64,000 bases of DNA from Datnioides undecimradiatus (GCA_008933995.1 WARS01002873.1:248001-312000); one strand, 5' to 3'; counted from the first letter of the stretch, positions 22,201-36,334 are shown. The notes: generated by a model from the sequence alone, not told the origin. Translations and numbers: made by a program.

Positions 22201-24125
22201 GTGGATGTGCTGCTGACAAACCTCATCAGGGGGAACCTGCCTCCCTCTGCTCGCCTCTGGATAACCACACGACCTGCAGCAGCCAATCAGATTCCTCCTG
22301 ATTGTGTGGACACAGTGACAGAGGTCAGAGGACTACTGACCCACAGAAGGAGTGTGAGTACTTCAAGAAAGGTTCAGATGAGGAGCAGGCCAGCAGAATC
22401 ATCTCCCCACATCAGCATATCACGAAGCTCTCCACATCGGCGGTGCCACATCCCCCAGTCTTCTGCTGGATCACTGCTACAGTTCTGGAACACATGTTGA
22501 CCACAGACCAGACAGGAGAGCTGCCCAAGACCCTGACTGACATGTACATCCATCTCCTGGTGGTTCAGTCCAGACTGAAGAACATCAAGTGCGATGGAGG
22601 AGCTGGAGAGATTCACAGGAGTCCAGAGAACAGAAGGTGATTGGAGTCTCTGGGAAAACTGGCTTTTGATGAGCTGCAGAAAGGAAACCTGATCTTCTAT
22701 GAATCAGACCTGACAGACTGTGGCATCGATATCAGAGCAGCCTCAGTGTACTCAGGAGTGTTCATACAGATCTTTAAAGAGGAGAGAGGACTGTACCAGG
22801 ACAAGGTGTTCTACTTTGTCCATCTGAGTGTTCAGGAGGCTTCTGGCTGCTCTTCATGTCCATCTGACCTTCATCAACTCTGGTGTCAATTCCAAGGTCA
22901 CAGCAACGATCAACATCGGCAGTTCAACTCTTCAGAGCAAAACCTGAACTGGAAACATTCCACTAGAGTGCTGGGGACTACGCCTTACAGAGTCCAAATG
23001 ACACCTGACTCCGCTTCCTCCTGGGTCTTTCACTGCCAACCAGCCAGACTCTCCTACGAGGTCTGCTGACACAGACAGGAAGTAGCTCACAGACCAATCA
23101 GGAATCAGTTAAATACACCAAGAAGAAGATCAGTGAGAGAGAGCTGGTCCTGAGCTACAATCATCCAGGAGACTCAGGTGAAGCTGTCTGGTTGATCTCT
23201 GGAGAACTTAGACTGAGACCTCGGCCACTCAATGCATGGACAGAAATAGTGACCCACACCTGCAGCTGCCTCTAATGCCTCATCATGAAGGAACCAGTTT
23301 CATGTTGAGCAGCAGTTTGGACTCATGCTGGATAGAAAATCATTCCTGACTGTGTTTCTTCCTCCAGGGTGACCATGGTGGACAAGCACAGGTTAAAACC
23401 TGGTGTGTGAGGAAGTGTAAGTGTGTGATTTAACTTGACTAATGATGGTAAAAGCAGCACACAGTCAGTTTGTGTCTGAGTCCGTGCTGATAGTTGTGCT
23501 GTTTCTTCATTAAAACCTGACTGAGCATATGGAATAAAGCCTTCAGATGTGTCTGATGATAAACTGGCTGCTGTGTTAGCCTTTTTCTTTTCTCCATCAG
23601 ATTCCTGTGAACTCACACTGGACACAAACTCAGTGCACAGGAAACTCAAACTGTCCCACAACGACAGGAAGGTGACACATGTGAGAGAGGAGCAGCCATA
23701 TCCTGATCATCCAGACTTGACTACTGGGCTCAGCTGCTGTGTAGAAATGGTCGCTGTTACTGGGAGGTCGAGGGAGCAGAGAGTTTTTATATCAGTGACT
23801 TTACAGAGAATCAGGAGGGAGAGGAGACACGAATGACTCTGTGTTTGGAAGAAATGACTGGGGTCCTGACTCTGAGCTGTTTGATGGTTGTTACTCAATT
23901 CAAGCAAGAACAGAGTAACAGTCCTCCATCCTCCTCCTCCTCCCTCCTCCTCCTCTGGTAGGAGTAGCAGTGTATGTGGACTGTCCGGCTGGCTCTCTGT
24001 CCTTCTACACAGAGTCTCCTGACAAACTGATCCACCTCCACACCTTCAACACCACCTTCACTCAACCTCTTTTATCCTGGGCTTGGATTCTGTCTCCAGG
24101 TTCCTCAGTGTCTCTGTAGGAGGGA
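19201..24125 (+). pseudogene. NLR-C (NLRC3-like) innate immune receptor, disrupted: N-terminal repeats, FISNA, NACHT, LRR trace and B30.2
   Basis: Remnant of the fish-specific NLR-C family, cytosolic NTP-dependent sensors. Visible in order: N-terminal exon MNQCEDREEGVPPSETT (about 19204-19290, followed by GTGAGA); a short CVSLKSDRSM-type repeat exon at about 19410-19520 and again at about 20375-20490; a helical charged exon (KKELKKIQRALSPDYLECL) at 21100-21321; FISNA (GPSLQDTRELKSNLKKK) at 21615-21800; NACHT at 21890-22640 with Walker A GVATLGKT and Walker B FIFDGLDE intact; winged-helix part to about 22850; an LRR trace (SYNHPGDSG, about 23150); and PRY-SPRY at 23600-24120 (DSCELTLDTNSVHRKLKLS). 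The reading frame is broken repeatedly: frame changes near 21700, 21860, 22340, 22840 and 23830, and an in-frame TGA at 22638-22640. It is therefore called a pseudogene. Sequencing error could explain one or two breaks, not all. Confidence 0.85.
19725..20370. mobile_element. Probable non-autonomous interspersed element inside the NLR-C remnant
   Basis: The stretch from about GGAGGACCCCAAGGTGCAG to CCCCAAGGGCCTTGACACA has the composition of repeated elements found dispersed in percomorph genomes: AGACACACAGAAACAG, a GAGTATTTAAG segment, GATTGATTGCAGGTGTGC, and an internal AATAAA-like A-rich part. It separates two copies of the same NLR-C exon. No transposase frame is present and I could not define terminal repeats or a target-site duplication, so class and borders are uncertain. 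Confidence 0.4.
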
Positions 24126-25097
24126 GACAACTTCCATCCCTCAGCACAGTCTGACAGGACTGATTTATCTCAGCCCTCAGCACGGTCTGACAGGACTGAT
24201 ACTTTCAGCCCTCAGGCACAGTCTGAGTTAGTGACTATCTCTCAACCTCAGCACGGTCTTGACAGGACTGATTCATCTGAGAACAGGCTTATAATGAGCC
24301 AGTCACTGTAATAAAAACAGATCCAAACATTAAAATGTAGAATGTGTGAAACCAACAACCCTCTGTGTTCATATATGTGGTAGAAGAAGAACTCAGATGT
24401 TTGACTGAAGTCAAAGGAGTAAAACTACAGTGTAGAAATCCTGAAGGAAAAGTCCTGCATTGATATTTCGACGAAAGCCAAAGTGTAAAAGGCACAGGAA
24501 ACAAACAGAAACATATCTATATAATCTGACCCCTCTGTCTGCAGAATAATCTGGATTATATTACTGGATTATAATGATGGATCATTCATGTGTTCATCAC
24601 TTTAATGTTGCAGCTCAGTGTAATGACTTTCTATCCTGCTGCTAGTCTATGAATTTCCCCCAGAGGATCAATAAAGTCTGATCTGAACCAATAATCAGAG
24701 CTCATCATTTCTCTGTTGGCTGTGTTTTGTTTTAATAATCTGAGTGTCACTGAGTCAAATGTCAGTGTTTCCCTCTGAGCTGTATCAGTAATACAGTCGT
24801 TATAATAGGGCAGTACAGCTGAGTGCAGTAGTTGAGTAAATGTACTCGATTACTTTGCAGCACTGCTCTTTCTCTTCGTCTGATATTCACCAACTATGAG
24901 CTCAGCGTCTCCATCCAGCAGTGATATAAGCGAGCGTCAGAGCAGAGGAGCTCATCTCAGCCTTCACTTCCTGTCCTGCTGTCTGCAGGTCCACGCCTCA
25001 GTGACATCACACACACACACTGACACCACCCCAGCAGCAGCAGCAGAGACAGGAGCTGTGTCTCTGCTGCTGCCTTCCAGACAGTTTATCAGCAGAG
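24126..25097. other. Spacer between NLR-C remnant and kif26a
   Basis: Imperfect repeats of CAGCACGGTCTGACAGGACTGAT at about 24140-24270. The rest is AT-rich with no exon recognised. The kif26a promoter should lie just before 25098, but no core element was recognised. Confidence 0.4.
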
Positions 25098-28000
25098 ATG
25101 GACTCACAGTACTGGAGCTCAGCTCGGGGACACAGACCGGACTACAGGAGATACACAGTGAGTATCAGACTCTTCACTGTCTGCACACAGTCCTAAAACC
25201 AGGACCTCAGCTCTGGACTCTGAGCTGGTTCGGCTCAGATGTGATCTTCTCCAGCTGTGGCTTCACTGGAAACTGTCTTCATCACTCGTTTGTCCACAGC
25301 TGCAACACCTGCACATGTCCTCCTTCATGGTGAAGGTACAGTAAGCTCAGGTGATCGTCCTGTCTCGTGCTGTCTGGGTGGATGCAGGTGAAGCTGACGA
25401 GTTTGGACCTTCTGTGTGAGGAAGCTGATCACGTGCACTCAGAAACTTTGATGTGCTCCACTTCCTGCTTTGTCTCCTCACTTCCTGTTGTCCTCTAAGT
25501 AAGAAATAAGCTAATGTCTAAACTCTTTGTCCTGCAGGTGGTGGAGGGAGACACTCCTCTTCCTCTGGGCTCAGCCTGTCACAGGAAGCGTCTTCGTTCT
25601 GCAGGAGAGGATGACCTGGAGGTGAGAAGCTGCATGTCCAGGCCAAAGCCCGAAGGCTCGCTGTCAGCCGACCAACTGAGCCACTACGGCAAACTGGAGG
25701 AGGAGGAGGAGCTACAGAGGCTGTGTCGGCGCTGCCACATCGTGACGTCACAGCTGAACAGACAAGCTGCTGCTCTGAAGGTCAGGACCAAAACTTCCTG
25801 TCTGAGTTATGAGGTGTTTCAGGTGGCTTCAATACACAAGAGCATTCACATTAAAACACATACACCAGCATTCAGGAGCGAGGACCACGTCCTCGCTGTG
25901 TGTGACACAGTACTGACAGAGAAACTGTTGAGACTGCGTGTTCATCACTGAGTTCGATGAGGAACCAGCTGTAGCTCCTGGGCAATCATTGGTAACTTGA
26001 GGTGAGATTGGGCTGATCTGAGATCTTCAAGACTTAACTAGATAGAACGGTGGAAGGCTTCACACGCATGCATCCACATACACATGCATGTATTTCAGTG
26101 CATACACAAGCATTTACCTGCACTGAAACAGATGCATCACACACGTTTGCATACACTGCTACGCATCTACACCCAACCCTGTCATCCATGTGATGCAGGA
26201 GTTTGGGGCTCAGCTGATTTTGGACTCTGAACCTGAGAGAACTGTGACGTGGCTTCACTGTCCGCGGATTTGAGGAGGTGGTTGTGGACTGGAGTCTCTG
26301 AGCAGAGAGGAGCTCTGGGTGAACGTTCGCGTCACTGGTTCTGAGGTTCAGTGGCGCGAGACATTTGCTTGACGTTGAACTCGTGTGGCAGGATTTTCTA
26401 TCTGAGCGAGTGGAGAGCCGCTCTGACGGAGCGAGAGAGCTTCACTCTCTGTGGCGTCCACGCTCCCTCTGATCTGTTCAATGATCTTCCTCTCTCTCTT
26501 TAGCTCAGCGTTTCTCGTGCTTGTTTGCCCATTCTCAATCCACTGTTGTTTGCTCACACACACACTGTTTGCTGCAGCAGGTTGCAGGTTTGAATTCCTG
26601 CATATGAATCTTCAGCGTGGGAACAAAAACTCGTTTGACCTTTGACTGGAGCTCGTCTCTTCTTCTGTGGTGGTTTATTGGCAGTGAGCTGAGGAGCAGC
26701 TCCACCTGCTGTTTGTCTCCATCAACCAGTGATAGCTGATTGTTCAATCAGGTAGACAGGTAGAGGCTGATAGAAGGAAGTGAAGGTCCTGCTGCAGTAA
26801 AAGCCTGGAGAACCTGCTGGGTCAGCAGTCAGCAGGAGCTTCAGGTCATTAGCATCTGAATTCTGGGACGCTGGTGGACACGAAGAACATCTCATCATAC
26901 ATCATCAGTGGGTGTGTCCAAGGCTTCAACATCTCGGCAAATCACATTCTTTATTCATCAGCTTTAAACACAGAGCGTTCAGCGCCATGAACCTGGAAAC
27001 TGGTTGAAGATGTGACGTCCACATGACATCAGACCACACACCTGTCCCTCTGAGACAGGTAAACAGCAATGAAGCAGGTGCTGCTATCTAACCACCAGAT
27101 ATGATCCAGAAATAAATGCGAGCTTTAAGATGAAACAGTCCACTCACTGATCTCCATGAAGAAGGAAGTTTGTCATGTGACTAGATGAGATCAGCTGTCC
27201 TGAAGCCATTTAATTCACCTGATCTCCATCCTGGACCCTGGACATCAACATACCAGCCTGTGCTACAGAACCATGATATTAAGTCATATTCACTGTGAGG
27301 ACCAGAGTCCTCTGTCCCGCTGAGGATACCTGTCTGAGGATGAATGAACCTCCTGCTCCTCCTCCTCCTCCTGCTTCTCCTGCTCCTCCTCCTCCTGCTC
27401 CTCCTCCTTCTCCTGCTCCACCTCCTCATGCTCCTCCTCCTCCTGCTCCACCTCTTCATCTCCTCTTCCTGCTCCTCCTGCTCCTCCTGCTCCTGCTCCT
27501 CCTCCTCCTCCTCTTCTCCTCAGAGGAGCCCCAGATCTGTTACTGATGACAAATCGAGTCTGTGAAGCTGTTTTTTAATGGAGGCCTGCAGCTGACTGAG
27601 ACTGATGACCCTCTGCTCAGTGCACAACCTGGAGACCAAGCATCCTCCTTCAGCCCGCCTTTCTGCTCAGACATACAGCTCACACACCGTCATCATGTGA
27701 CCACTCTGTCGCTCACACATCATATGTGTCCTGTGAACACGTCTGCAGCTCAACTGCCAGGTATCAACAATATTTACCTGTCAGCATCATGTCAGCATCA
27801 TGTTAATATCATGTCAGCATCATGTCAGCATCATTCAATTCAATTTTATTTATATAGCGCCAATTCACAACCAAAGTCATCTCAGGGCACTTTACAGTCA
27901 GAGCAGGTCTAGACCACACTCATTACTGTTAATTACACCCAACAGATCCACCATGAGCAAGCACCTGGAGACAGTGCTTTCTCAACATCTTTGAGAAGAC

Positions 28001-31000
28001 GAGTTGGGATGGGGTCCAAGAGACAAGTTGAGGGTTTGGATCTAATGATTGTTGAGGACAGTTCAGTGAGATCTATAGGAGAGAAGTGGTCTAGAGATAA
28101 ATCAGGGCCTGCAGACGTTTCAGGGGCTGCTGCAGTTGACACACATGGATCTCTAACAGTTGAAGGGAGGGTGCAGTGAACACTTTCTCTAATATCTTTG
28201 ATTTGACTAGTATACAAATCCATAAAGTCATTGCTGCTGAGAGCTGAGGGAACAGTTGGCTCAACAGAGCTGTGACTCTTTGTCAGCCTGGCTACAGTGC
28301 TGAACAGAAACCTGGGGTTGTTCTTATTTTCCTCTGTTAATGTGGAGTAACAGGCAGTTCTTGCCTTACACAGGGATCATGTCAACATCATATCAGCATC
28401 ATGTCAGCATCATGTCAACAAAAAGATCCAATTGTTGCTAATGTTGCTTTAAAATCATAGAGACTCACTCCTGATAACATCCTCCTGTGCAGCTGATTAT
28501 GACTAACAGGAACTTCAGTCCCGCTGCAGCCGCCTCGTCAGCACACATCACCTTCAACATGGCCGCAGAGCAGCTCATCCATACAGAGTCGGCCCTTCTA
28601 CTCTAACAAGCATCAGAGGAGACCAGAGCCTGCAGGCAGCTCGCTGGGGAACAATGGAGCAGAAGAACAACGCGTATCCTACTTCCACTCCTGCTCCTCT
28701 GCTGCCCCTATTCCCTGCTGCTTCTATTCAACTGTATGAACTCCCATGCTTCTACAACCTTCACTCAACAAACAACACAGGCTGCTGAGATTCATGCAGG
28801 TGGGAGAATGGGATGAAACTGGATCAGGAGGGAAATATTGGACAGAGGAGGAGCCTGCAGGGCCTCCGTCCTCACTGTTATCATCTACATCAGCTGCTTG
28901 CTGGTCGTCCTCTTCCTGCCATCTGATGAGTTCAGAGACACTCAGACATCAGTCTGCTGGTTTTGGATCAGTTTGGTGGAGATACCAGGCTGGTTTTGTG
29001 TTGTGAGGCGCAAACTGCCCTTAGAGTTAAACAGACTGTTCCTGGTTTAAATGTGTCCTCTATTCCTTATCTGATGCTGCTGACTGCTGGCACTGTGTGA
29101 TACTGCTGACTGCTGGCACTGTTTGATGCTGCTGACTGCTAGTTCTGTCTGATGCTACTGTTCATGTTTAATTAGATTGGAGATTGGAGCTGGGGAAGTT
29201 CACGCTCACCTTCAGCAACATCAAACAGACTTTCAAAGACTAATTAGTGTTCAAGAGTTCATCAGCTGATTAATGCGACTGTCAAGGGAAAATCCGTTTT
29301 GTCTGCAGGGCGAAAACAATGAATGTGAACAAACATCCAGAGGACCAGGAAGACTAAAACACTCGTGTCCTTCAGTCTTTATGTCCTTATGTCCTTATGT
29401 CCTTGTGTCCTTTGGTCTCTCTGTCTCTTGTTGTCGTATCTGAGGGTCATCCTGTTCATTATGGGATGGTGTTGACCATGTTGTTTCAGGTATTAGTCAA
29501 ACACTCAGCTGTTGCCATGGAAACTGCCAATCATGACCTCAGGATTCAGGCTTCGGCCTCATGTCGTATTTCTCAGGTGATGAGTCTCAGCAAGTTCAGA
29601 TTTACCTGAAAACTGAAGTCAGACTGTAAAGTTGAACCCAGCAGAGAGGAGGTCAGCTCTGTGCAGGAGCAGTGGACAGCAGCAGCTGTGAGGCCTCACT
29701 GAGATTTACTGACTGACGTCTGAACGCAGGGAGGAGCAGACGGCTGCTGTGCAGACAGCTGCTCCTCCTGCTCTCACAGGTCAGTTGTGACTCTGAGGGT
29801 TCAGGAGGTGTTAAGGCTGTAAATGTGTGATGGTGGAGCTTTGTGCTCTCACACCATTGTGTTTGTTCTGCTGTTTCTCATAAACTGTGAGGAGATGTTT
29901 CAGGAGTTAGAACTGTTTCTGAAGGTTCTCCACTCCAGCACACACCGGTTTGTTACGGTTTGTTACCAGTTTGTTACTGTTTGTTACTGGTTGTTACTGG
30001 TTTGTTACCAGTTTGTTAGCATTTGTTACCATTTGCTACTGTTTGTTACTGGTTGTTCCTGTTTGGTACTGTTTGTTCCTGTTTGGTAGTGGTTGTTACT
30101 GGTTTGTTACTGTTTGTTACTGGTTGTTACTGGTTTGTTACTGTTTGTTACTGTTTGTTCCTGTTTGTTACCGTTTGTTCCTGTTTGTTACTGGTTGTTA
30201 TTGGTTGTTATTGGTTGTTACTGGTTTGTTGCTGGTTGTTACTGGTTGTTACTGGTTGTTATTGGTTGTTACTGGTTTGTTACTGTTTGTTGCTGGTTTG
30301 TTACTGGTTGTAGAAGCTGGATGACGTGTTTGAGGCTTTGACTTGATTCTGTTATTTAATATTTAAATGGGTTTCTCTGAGTTCCCATGAACTGCTCATG
30401 ACCTCCAGCTGCTGTTTGACCTCCTGCTCCTCCAGCTGCCAAAGGTCAAATGCTGTAAAGTCTGAATGGAGCTGCAGAGTGGCATCAGACTGACTTCAGA
30501 GCAGTTAGAGTCTTTGAACACACTATCAGTTCAGATGTGACGTTACAATCAGATATCGACTATTCTTCTGATGTCACAGAGACATCCTCTACTCACAAAC
30601 AAACAAACAAACAGACAAACATACAAACAAATGATAACAAGTTGTTGCAGATCATCAGATCATGTTGCAGATCATCAGACATTAGACCTACCCCCCAGTG
30701 ATGATGCAGCTCTGTGATTGGTTGAAAATCCTCAGATTAACTGAGCACTCACAGGGAGTGTGTGTGTTTGCGTGTGTGTGTGTGTTTGTGTGTGAGCAGC
30801 TGCTGTGTCTTTGTTCTGATGACAATAACGTCTGTGTGTGACTCCGCCCCCCCAGGACCCGGAGTACACCTCCTTCCTCCTCGATAAGCTGCGGTGGCCT
30901 CACCGTGGCCACCATGCTTCGGTTGATGCTCGCTGTGAGGTGTGCGGCGCCTCCTTCCACCAGCTGAGACGTGTCGCTCTACGCCGCGCTCTGGGAATGA

Positions 31001-34000
31001 CCCCTCGGCCCGCTGCCCCCCCCCGCTCAGACAGCAGCTGGGGAGGCAAGCTACCGGTGAAGCAGCAGAGATGGTCATATGAGGAGCAGCAGGGGGGCGG
31101 GGCTTTGTGGGGATGGGGTGGCGTTCAGAGCTCCTACCTGGGTGTGGGCGGAGCCAAGGGCCTGGCCACAGTCACCCCCCTCCACCTGAATGCACAGCAC
31201 CACCTGGAGGGAGTTTGGAGGGTCTCCTGCTGCAGACCTGAATACCAACAGCACACTGCGGTATGCAGAGAGGGACAAACACAAAGTCCAGCTCATTAGG
31301 AACATGCAGTCACCTCACCACTTCCTATTGTGACCTCACCTCTTCCTGTTGTGACCTCACCACTTCCTGTTGTGACCGCACCACTTCCTGCTGTGACCTC
31401 ACCACTTCCTGTTGTGACCTCACCTCTTCCTGTTGTGACCTCACCACTTCCTGCTGTGACCTCACCTCTTCCTGAGGACACAGATAATCAGATAATTAAC
31501 AAATAAACAGGCGTGTTTATTTGATTTTTCAGAGAGTTGAACTCTAAAACACATGACCAGCTGGATGACGACAGTAAAATCTATTTTACTGGAATTTCAC
31601 CTTCAGTTAATTAAAGTCGCCTGTGTCCTCTGGTCATTAGCTCGATTAGCTATTAGCTGCAGTGAACCTTCAGCTCTTGACTGAGCAGCCACATTGAAGT
31701 CGAGCAGAACAGGTTTGGTGAACGACCTCATTCAGAGCATCAAGCTAACAAAGCAGCAGCGGGGGCGGCCATGTTTTCCACCTGCAGCTCCTCTGGGACC
31801 CGGACAGCTCCTGCAGTTTTAGACCAATCAGCGTGGCCTCTGTGACAGACAGAGATGTCGTGTTTTACTGAACAAAGAACGTGAAAGTAGTTGTATTTAC
31901 TAAGTCTTTGTGCTAAGCTAGGCTAAACACCACTGGCCCTGTGTCTGTTCTGCACACATGAAACTCAGTTCTGTTTAAAACTACGCATGAGGAAACGCAT
32001 CATCACAGTGACTCACAGTCACAGCATCAAACTGTAGCTTAGCATGATGAACCGTGTAGTGTTAGCTGCAAAGTTAGCATCCTAATCAGAATCCATCTGA
32101 AGCTCTGTCTTGTCTCAGGACGCCAAACCAGCCTCTCACAGCATCGCCACCCAAACCAGCCAACCACCGTCTGCTGCTGCCGCCTTCTTCATCAGGTCAG
32201 TGAACGCAACACTCCTTAGACCATTAACCAACATCTTCCATCCGCAGGATGTTTAAATGTCTCATCCTCTCAGTTTGTAACCAACCAGCTCAAAGGGAAG
32301 CCGGTGCTTCAACGGGTTTCAGTTTGCAGGGAAAGGGACTTTTACTGTGAGGAGCTGGGGACCATACCTCCTCACACACCTGACGCCCTTCAGACGAGGC
32401 TGAGGGCCCAAGCTACCCACCGTTCACCTGCCTCAAAGACTTCCCAGCATGTCCTGCCTGTCTGTGTTGACTGAGGAGGGACCGAGGCTTTGGGTCAGAG
32501 GACGGAGCTCCTCCTTAAGTTATCAGGGAAACAAGCTGAGCAAACGTTAGCAGCAGCTCGGCAACGTGGGAGAGACAGTGGTATTTAAGGTGGAACTGCT
32601 TTATTCAGTGTTTCTCCGGGTTTGAACAACAACTCCCATCATCCCATCTGTTTGTGGAGGAGCCGCCTCTGTCTCACTGTGAGGACTCGCCGGGTAACAA
32701 TGATTGTCGTCATTTACACCTTTAATTATCCATAAAGTCTCTTTGTTGGTTTGGACTTTGCAGCTAATCCTCCATGTTCACTGTGTGACGACCAGTGACG
32801 GATGAACATGACACGTAATGGAAACGTCACACCATGTCACATCACCCAAAGCGGTGTGTGGAGCTGGACGTCGGCCATCTTGGCAGTGCATGATGTCACC
32901 TAAAGTATCTAATCTAAACAATGGTCAAAGAGGTGCCAGGTGGGCGGCAGTGAGGCTGAAACACAGCAGACAGCTGGCAAACAGCTGTCAGTCAAAGAAG
33001 CCCCGCCCCTTAATTCTATTAATCTGATTTAAAGGAGTGAGTTCTATATAAATTCAGCCCGTACAGACGTCATGAATGGGGAAACTAGCTACAGAGACCA
33101 AACCGTTGTTTGTACCAGGCTGTAAACATGTTTATTGCTGCATTTTAACATGGGGGTCTATGGGGACTGACTTGCTGCTGGAGCCTCTAGTGGACGCTCA
33201 GGGAACTGCAGCTCTGACGCTGCAGCTGCAGGGTTCAGATGAAGTTTGGACCAGGGGGGTCATGCACAGTTTCCCCAATCATGAAACATGTAACTGGACA
33301 CACACACACTCTCACACACACACACAAACATACATACACACACACACGCTGAGTGTCTTTGAGGTCCAGTAGTGGGGGGGGCGTGGGGGTGTCTGTCAGC
33401 TCATGAAGTATTCATGCAGCATGTCAAGTGTCTGTGCGTGTGTGTGTGCGTGCGTGTGTGTGTGTGTTTCACGGCTTCTGTGTGTCGACACATTGAGGCG
33501 GCGGGGCTGTGAAGAGGGAGGGAGGAGGAGGTGAGGTGAGCGTGGCGTACAGACGGACGGACAGAGGGTGGGGGGGTGGGGGTGGGGGAGGGGCTGGAGC
33601 ATCGCCAGCTTTTCCTGGCAACAACAACGACGAGAGGCAGGAATCCAGCCACTCCTCATTCACTCGCTGATTTCCAATGTTAACGTCTGTTATTCCTCCT
33701 CTGCTGCCTCCCTTCACCCCCTCTATCACTCTCTCCTGGAGTTAGAGGACAGGGAGGAGGAGGAAGGAGGCGGAGGAGAGGAGGGGGAGGAGGCAGGGGT
33801 GGAGAGGAAAAGCATTGCGATACTGCAGGAACAGACTGAGGAGCTACAGGAGAGAGGGAGGTGAAATGGACAGAAAGAGGTGGATTTAAAGGAGAAACGG
33901 ATGAAAAACAAGTGAGAGGAACAGAAACGATGGATCCAGGAGAGCTATGGAGAGACTGAAGACTGGAGACGGAGCAGCAACGACGAGGATGAGAGGAAGG

Positions 34001-36297
34001 TTCAGTTCAGAGGACATGTGACCGAACGAGGAGTGGGGGGGAGAGGAGAGGAGAGGAGAGGGGAGGAGAGGAGAGAGGAGGAGAGCAGGAGGAGAGCAGG
34101 AGCCTGGAGATCAGAAGGAGACATCGAGGGCTGAGGCTGAGACAGGTGGAGGTTCGCTGCAGTGTTTGGCTGACAGAGGCGGTCGGATGGAGGACTGTTC
34201 AAACAGGAAGTCCAGCGTTCACACAGCTGATGAGCTGGTGATTCAGGTTGTGGGAGTTCCTGAGTTTCTCTGAAGGACAGGAAGTTGGACTGTTTGGTCC
34301 TAACGACTGACTGGAGCTGAAGAGTCTGTCCGCCCTGCTCAGGACGTCGGTGACAATGGCGGGAGGCGCCCAGAAGGTAGCTGCAGGTGCTGATGGATGG
34401 ACAGTTTACTGATGAGTCTGCACCAACAGGTCGCTTCATGCAGCAGAGCTCTGCTGGACCTCCTGGCCTGCTCCAGACAGGATACCTTTGGGCTTGCGTT
34501 GCTTTGTGTTAGTCGTTGTGGATTTCAGATGGACCAGCTGATCTAAACTCCCTGAAGCTCCTCTGAGGCTGCTCTTACCCTCCATCGTTCTCTGAATCAC
34601 CTCGTGAGACCATGTGTCGGCCATTCGGTGCCGTCTTTGTCAGATTTCCCTCCGTTAGAGTCTAAACGTGGTTCTTTTACGATGGCGAATGAAAACGGGA
34701 ACGAGTCTGGACCTGGTTCCTCTGCAGGGCGAAGGAGGCTGAGCAGATGATGGACTGGAAGGACCTGTGAGTATCACCACTTCCTCTCAGATGTCGGGTC
34801 GTAAAGTAACGACGCCGCCTTTTCATTGGCCGGAGCCTCTGAGGTGCTGCCGTGCTCAAGGCGGGTCATCGTGTTTTAAAACAGCAGCTGAGTTTAACTG
34901 AACCGCGGTTTGGTCTCAGCTTCATTCACAGTGAAAACAAATGGGTTTGTTTATCATCTCTAATGTGACCTGACAACAAACAAACAAGCAGTTCATTAAC
35001 AGGAAGTTAATTAAAAAACTGTGTCCGTGGGGTCCCTCCTCCGGTAAGAGTTAAATGTTCCGTTTGTTGTTTTTTGTTGTTGTTGTTTGTTTGTTGTTGT
35101 TTATTGTTGATGTTGTTGTTTTGTTTGTTGTTGTTTGTTGTTGGTGTGTGTTATTTTTGCTTGTTTGTTGTTTGTTGATGTTGTTGTAGTCTGTTGTTGT
35201 TGGTTGTTGTGCTGTGTTATTGATATAACCATGATGCTGAGGGTCTGTGGCTGCAGAGGAGAAACAGGAAGTGATCAGTGATTGGCTCGCGGGGCTGAAT
35301 CTTTGTCTCTGTCTTCAGGGCCGCTCAGAAACTCAGTCTGTCCCGCAGGAGGAAATCTCATTCGGGCCCCGCCCCCTCGCCGGCTGAGGCCCCCGGGCCT
35401 CTGCTCTACACCGGGGGCTTCAGCGGCGCCCTGCGGCTCTCCCCGCCCACCGTCCCGCCATGCCTCCTACGGGCCGGGTCAAAGGTCAAGGATGCACCGA
35501 GGATGGGGAAGGTGAGATGTCAGGCTGTTAGCCAGAATGCCGTTTAGATGCGTCAGTGCGAGGAGGCAGGGTCCTCGCCCTCTCCTTCAGTTTATCTTGT
35601 TTCCTCATTTCTCATATTTCTCTCTGTGGTTTCGGTGAGAAAGTGTGGAGTCAGCTGACTCCTGGCGTCCTCCTGTGGGCGTCGGTGCCACCTACTTCCT
35701 GCTGCAGGTGATGATTCGCTCCGCTGACTCGCAGCGACACATCGTTTAAAACTGCTCTCACTTCCTTTAAACTTGACCTCCTCACCGCCAACTCAGCAGC
35801 TCTGAGACAGGCCAATAGGGTGCACGGGGGGGGGTCACCTGTTCTAATCTCACCTGTGAGCTGGTTCAGGACTTCCTGTCTGTCTCCAGGTCAGAGTCAT
35901 GGTCAGGATCTGTGCGGTCCACAGCAGCGAGTCCTCAGAGTCCATGTCCCTCCTCAAAGTGGACGGCAGGAAGCAGCTGACTCTGTGCAATGCGTCAGCC
36001 GGAGGACAGTCCGGCGCTGCCCACAGACGATCAAACGCTGCTGCGCCAAAGACCTTCACATTCGACACCGTCTTTTCCCAGGATGCTTCACAGGTGAGAC
36101 AGCTGGTCCACTTCAGGCTCATGTTTGATCTTCATATCGTACCATGTGACCAAATGTATGGCTGAGCACTGATGTGACTGGATGATGCTCTGCATCCTGA
36201 TAGGCTGAGGTGTGTTCAGGGACGGTGGCAGAGGTCATCCAATCAGTGGTGAACGGAGCAGACGGCTGCATCTTCTGCTTCGGACACGCTAACCTGG

Positions 36298-36334
<37 letters not shown>

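Larger units (their letters stand above)
25781..30855. other. kif26a intron 2 (large, repeat-rich)
   Basis: About 5 kb without recognised exons. It contains a CCTCCTGCT low-complexity tract (27353-27525), a LINE-2 fragment, a GCTGACTGCTGGCACTG minisatellite (29071-29160) and a long TTGTTACTGG array (29948-30310). Frames around 28746-29050 were examined but show no known protein. Confidence 0.6.

Noticed and set aside
30023-30341. Long membrane-like plus-strand frames (VCYWLLL repeats)
   Set aside because: Produced wholly by the TTGTTACTGG tandem array; open in several frames at once.
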